Shown here piece after piece: positions 41,101-41,219 of a stretch of DNA of 41,219 nucleotides. The position numbers and the translations under genes are program-made. Each line of letters begins with the position of its first letter. Position 1 is the first letter of the stretch. Source of the DNA: JAHFLF01 sp964560145 (lineage in GTDB: Bacteria; Patescibacteriota; Minisyncoccia; UBA6257; 1-14-0-10-44-23); assembly GCA_964560145.1 (NCBI GenBank), contig CAZLKS010000004.1:1-41219 (forward strand). The letters are read 5' to 3'. Under the pieces are notes generated by a model. The model was not told the origin of the DNA. It saw only the letters and a list, made by a program, of their open reading frames with translations, and made no database searches.

Positions 41101-41219
41101 TTGCCCCGTCGAGTGAAGAAGTCGCCGAGCTTAAAAAAGAAATCACTCGTGTTGCAAATGAAATACTTGCGATAGAGTTCCTGAGTAAGGGATGCAAAGA
41201 TGAAGAGTGTCGGTATTGC
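38193..41219 (+). CDS. UvrD-like helicase fused to a PD-(D/E)XK nuclease (AddA/AdnA-like), cut by window end
   Basis: An open frame of 1009 codons to the window end. Superfamily 1A helicase motifs: NPKQREAVEAIEGPVMVVAGPGTGKT, ILALTFTESAV, ILVDEHQDTNQSQ, FVVGDAKQAIYRFQGA, ALTENYRS, VHLMTAHKSKGMEFEYV, and NLFFVALTRAKK. After about residue 750 comes a nuclease domain: LSVSALNNYLECPSKFYF, GNAAHGALKYA, GRFDRIDV and VVDYKFKK (PD-(D/E)XK core), then CKDEECRYC at the edge. The Cys in ECPSKF and the later Cys cluster fit a 4Fe-4S nuclease as in AddB or Cas4. It likely processes double-strand breaks. A family A half-repeat gives VIASTRSNP at residues about 638-648, just before the last helicase motif; a family E repeat lies near residue 951. 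Confidence 0.93.
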   Translation, partial: MDFNEELKKLNPKQREAVEAIEGPVMVVAGPGTGKTQILTLRIANILQKTDTPPESILALTFTESAVVSMKKRLAEVAGTVASKVSIKTIHGFCNEVIQENPEAFPQIAGGSNVSDVEQIQIIRELLDAEQFTILRSFGDPYRSVRDILGAISELKREGKSPADFAKLVETEQKEFDDISDLYNEKGAYKGQMKGKYQTEQKRIHKHQEFVALYEAYQQALLKTRRYDYDDMILAVAQVLRKDRDLRFILQEKYLYILVDEHQDTNQSQNEVIELLASFHENPNLFVVGDAKQAIYRFQGASLENFTYFKEKFKGAKVIALTENYRSTQTILDAALDIALGADPLQARAGHPEQHIYKAICSSTLLEPYVIARHIQARIEGGVSPEKIAVLYRNNKDSEPIARHLAKLGVPYAISADDDALADPGVKKLILLLEAVQNFGKDYALLPVLYLDISRVAPLDVALLINAARETRVSVFQLVRDRETLKRIIPESAETVFALYEKMSLWRAMSKSFSLLPMFESIVRESGLLASLIAQPDGALALAKVNAVYGELKDLIVRKRTATLDDFLLQLEIMIQHHVRIKSSVSSSQSATVHLMTAHKSKGMEFEYVYLMGATENRWEGKRDRDFIKLPASVFSRPVIASTRSNPEPEEDDNSDVSAGASAEEDERNLFFVALTRAKKELVISYGVTNDEGSAQEPSVFLTSIRPELIRELEIVPTYEAELAAHPEFEYAAMPTARTVPLKEAEFLRQRFLERGLSVSALNNYLECPSKFYFLNLVGMQEAPNPSAQAGNAAHGALKYAVEAVGRGEPITVDKFLDRFAYLLSREPMREADFKAAIQKGERALTAYFKEFSKTWNAAMRPEFPVEAPFRVSESVEIPLRGRFDRIDVLSDTAVRVVDYKFKKPMSRNEIAGLTKSSDGNYYRQLTFYKLLVEAGTSWKMKEASLDFLEPSSARASEGQARPKFKQEIFAPSSEEVAELKKEITRVANEILAIEFLSKGCKDEECRYC
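40105..40134 (+). repeat. Half-length family A element in the helicase-nuclease gene
   Basis: Contains TTGCGAGTACTCGAAGCAAC, one change from the uvr copies, read as VIASTRSNP. No right arm. Confidence 0.85.
41043..41075 (+). repeat. Family E repeat in the helicase-nuclease gene
   Basis: CCTCCTCCGCCAGGGCTTCG followed by GAAGGGCAAGCC, related to 30614-30645 in uvrC; it encodes PSSARASEGQA in frame. Confidence 0.65.

Noticed and set aside
1..41219. tRNA or rRNA genes
   Set aside because: Stretches resembling a T-loop (for example GGTTCGAGCATCG near 4490) lie inside genes and lack a matching acceptor stem; no rRNA-like sequence was seen.
1..41219. Recoded TGA (as in Gracilibacteria and Absconditabacteria)
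   Set aside because: TGA acts as a normal stop, for example at the lipoprotein gene end (2394), and conserved proteins have no in-frame TGA.

Overview
The window reads as one contig of a small-genome bacterium, most likely a member of the Candidate Phyla Radiation (Patescibacteria, Parcubacteria-like). This is inference. The support is the tight packing of short genes, shortened versions of conserved enzymes (XseA of about 374 aa, UvrC of 498 aa), many membrane-anchored or secreted proteins of unknown role, a PIF1-type helicase, Gmad2 and LTD domains, and many start codons placed 6-8 bases after a -10 box. TGA is used as a stop (for example at 2394), so the standard bacterial code applies. 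No rRNA, tRNA or CRISPR array was seen.

Layout. (1) 1-5.7 kb holds GC-rich, self-contained single-gene units: an HD-domain phosphohydrolase, a lipoprotein, small unknown proteins and a primary-type sigma-70 factor. Several have a recognisable promoter, most have a strong ribosome site, and most end in a GC-rich hairpin. A cluster of intergenic palindromic repeats lies at 2.47-2.68 kb. (2) 5.7-11.7 kb has a secreted M23 peptidase, exonuclease VII (xseA-xseB), a VF530-type protein, a PIF1-like helicase, a YgjP-type metallohydrolase and a Gmad2 protein. (3) 11.7-20.7 kb is a cell-surface region: a PAP2 phosphatase, a 1403-aa secreted protein with four beta-domains and a C-terminal papain-like toxin domain (Tox-PL type), a lamin-tail-domain protein, and an 855-aa secreted LCAT-like lipase whose N-terminal domain resembles the repeats of the toxin. 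(4) 20.7-24.7 kb has small-molecule and redox genes (RibD/DHFR-like reductase, TauE-type permease, CYTH phosphatase/cyclase, DsbA-like thioredoxin, NUDIX hydrolase). (5) 24.8-31 kb is a complete uvrB-uvrA-uvrC excision-repair cluster. (6) 31-37.3 kb has a methyltransferase, endonuclease IV, small secreted proteins and a tRNA-dihydrouridine synthase. (7) 37.3-38.1 kb has three more small genes on the minus strand, two of them GC-rich units. The window ends inside a UvrD-like helicase fused to a PD-(D/E)XK nuclease.

The most striking feature is a set of palindromic repeats inserted in frame inside conserved genes: uvrB, uvrA (twice), uvrC (three times), the UvrD-like helicase (twice), dus and the M23 peptidase. 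Six copies of one family are read in the same frame and give the same peptide (VxASTRSNP). One uvrC copy has a second family nested inside it, and that second family also occurs between genes at 2494-2515. This resembles the Rickettsia palindromic elements but concentrates on DNA-repair enzymes. The second notable system is the predicted surface-displayed toxin next to a secreted lipase.
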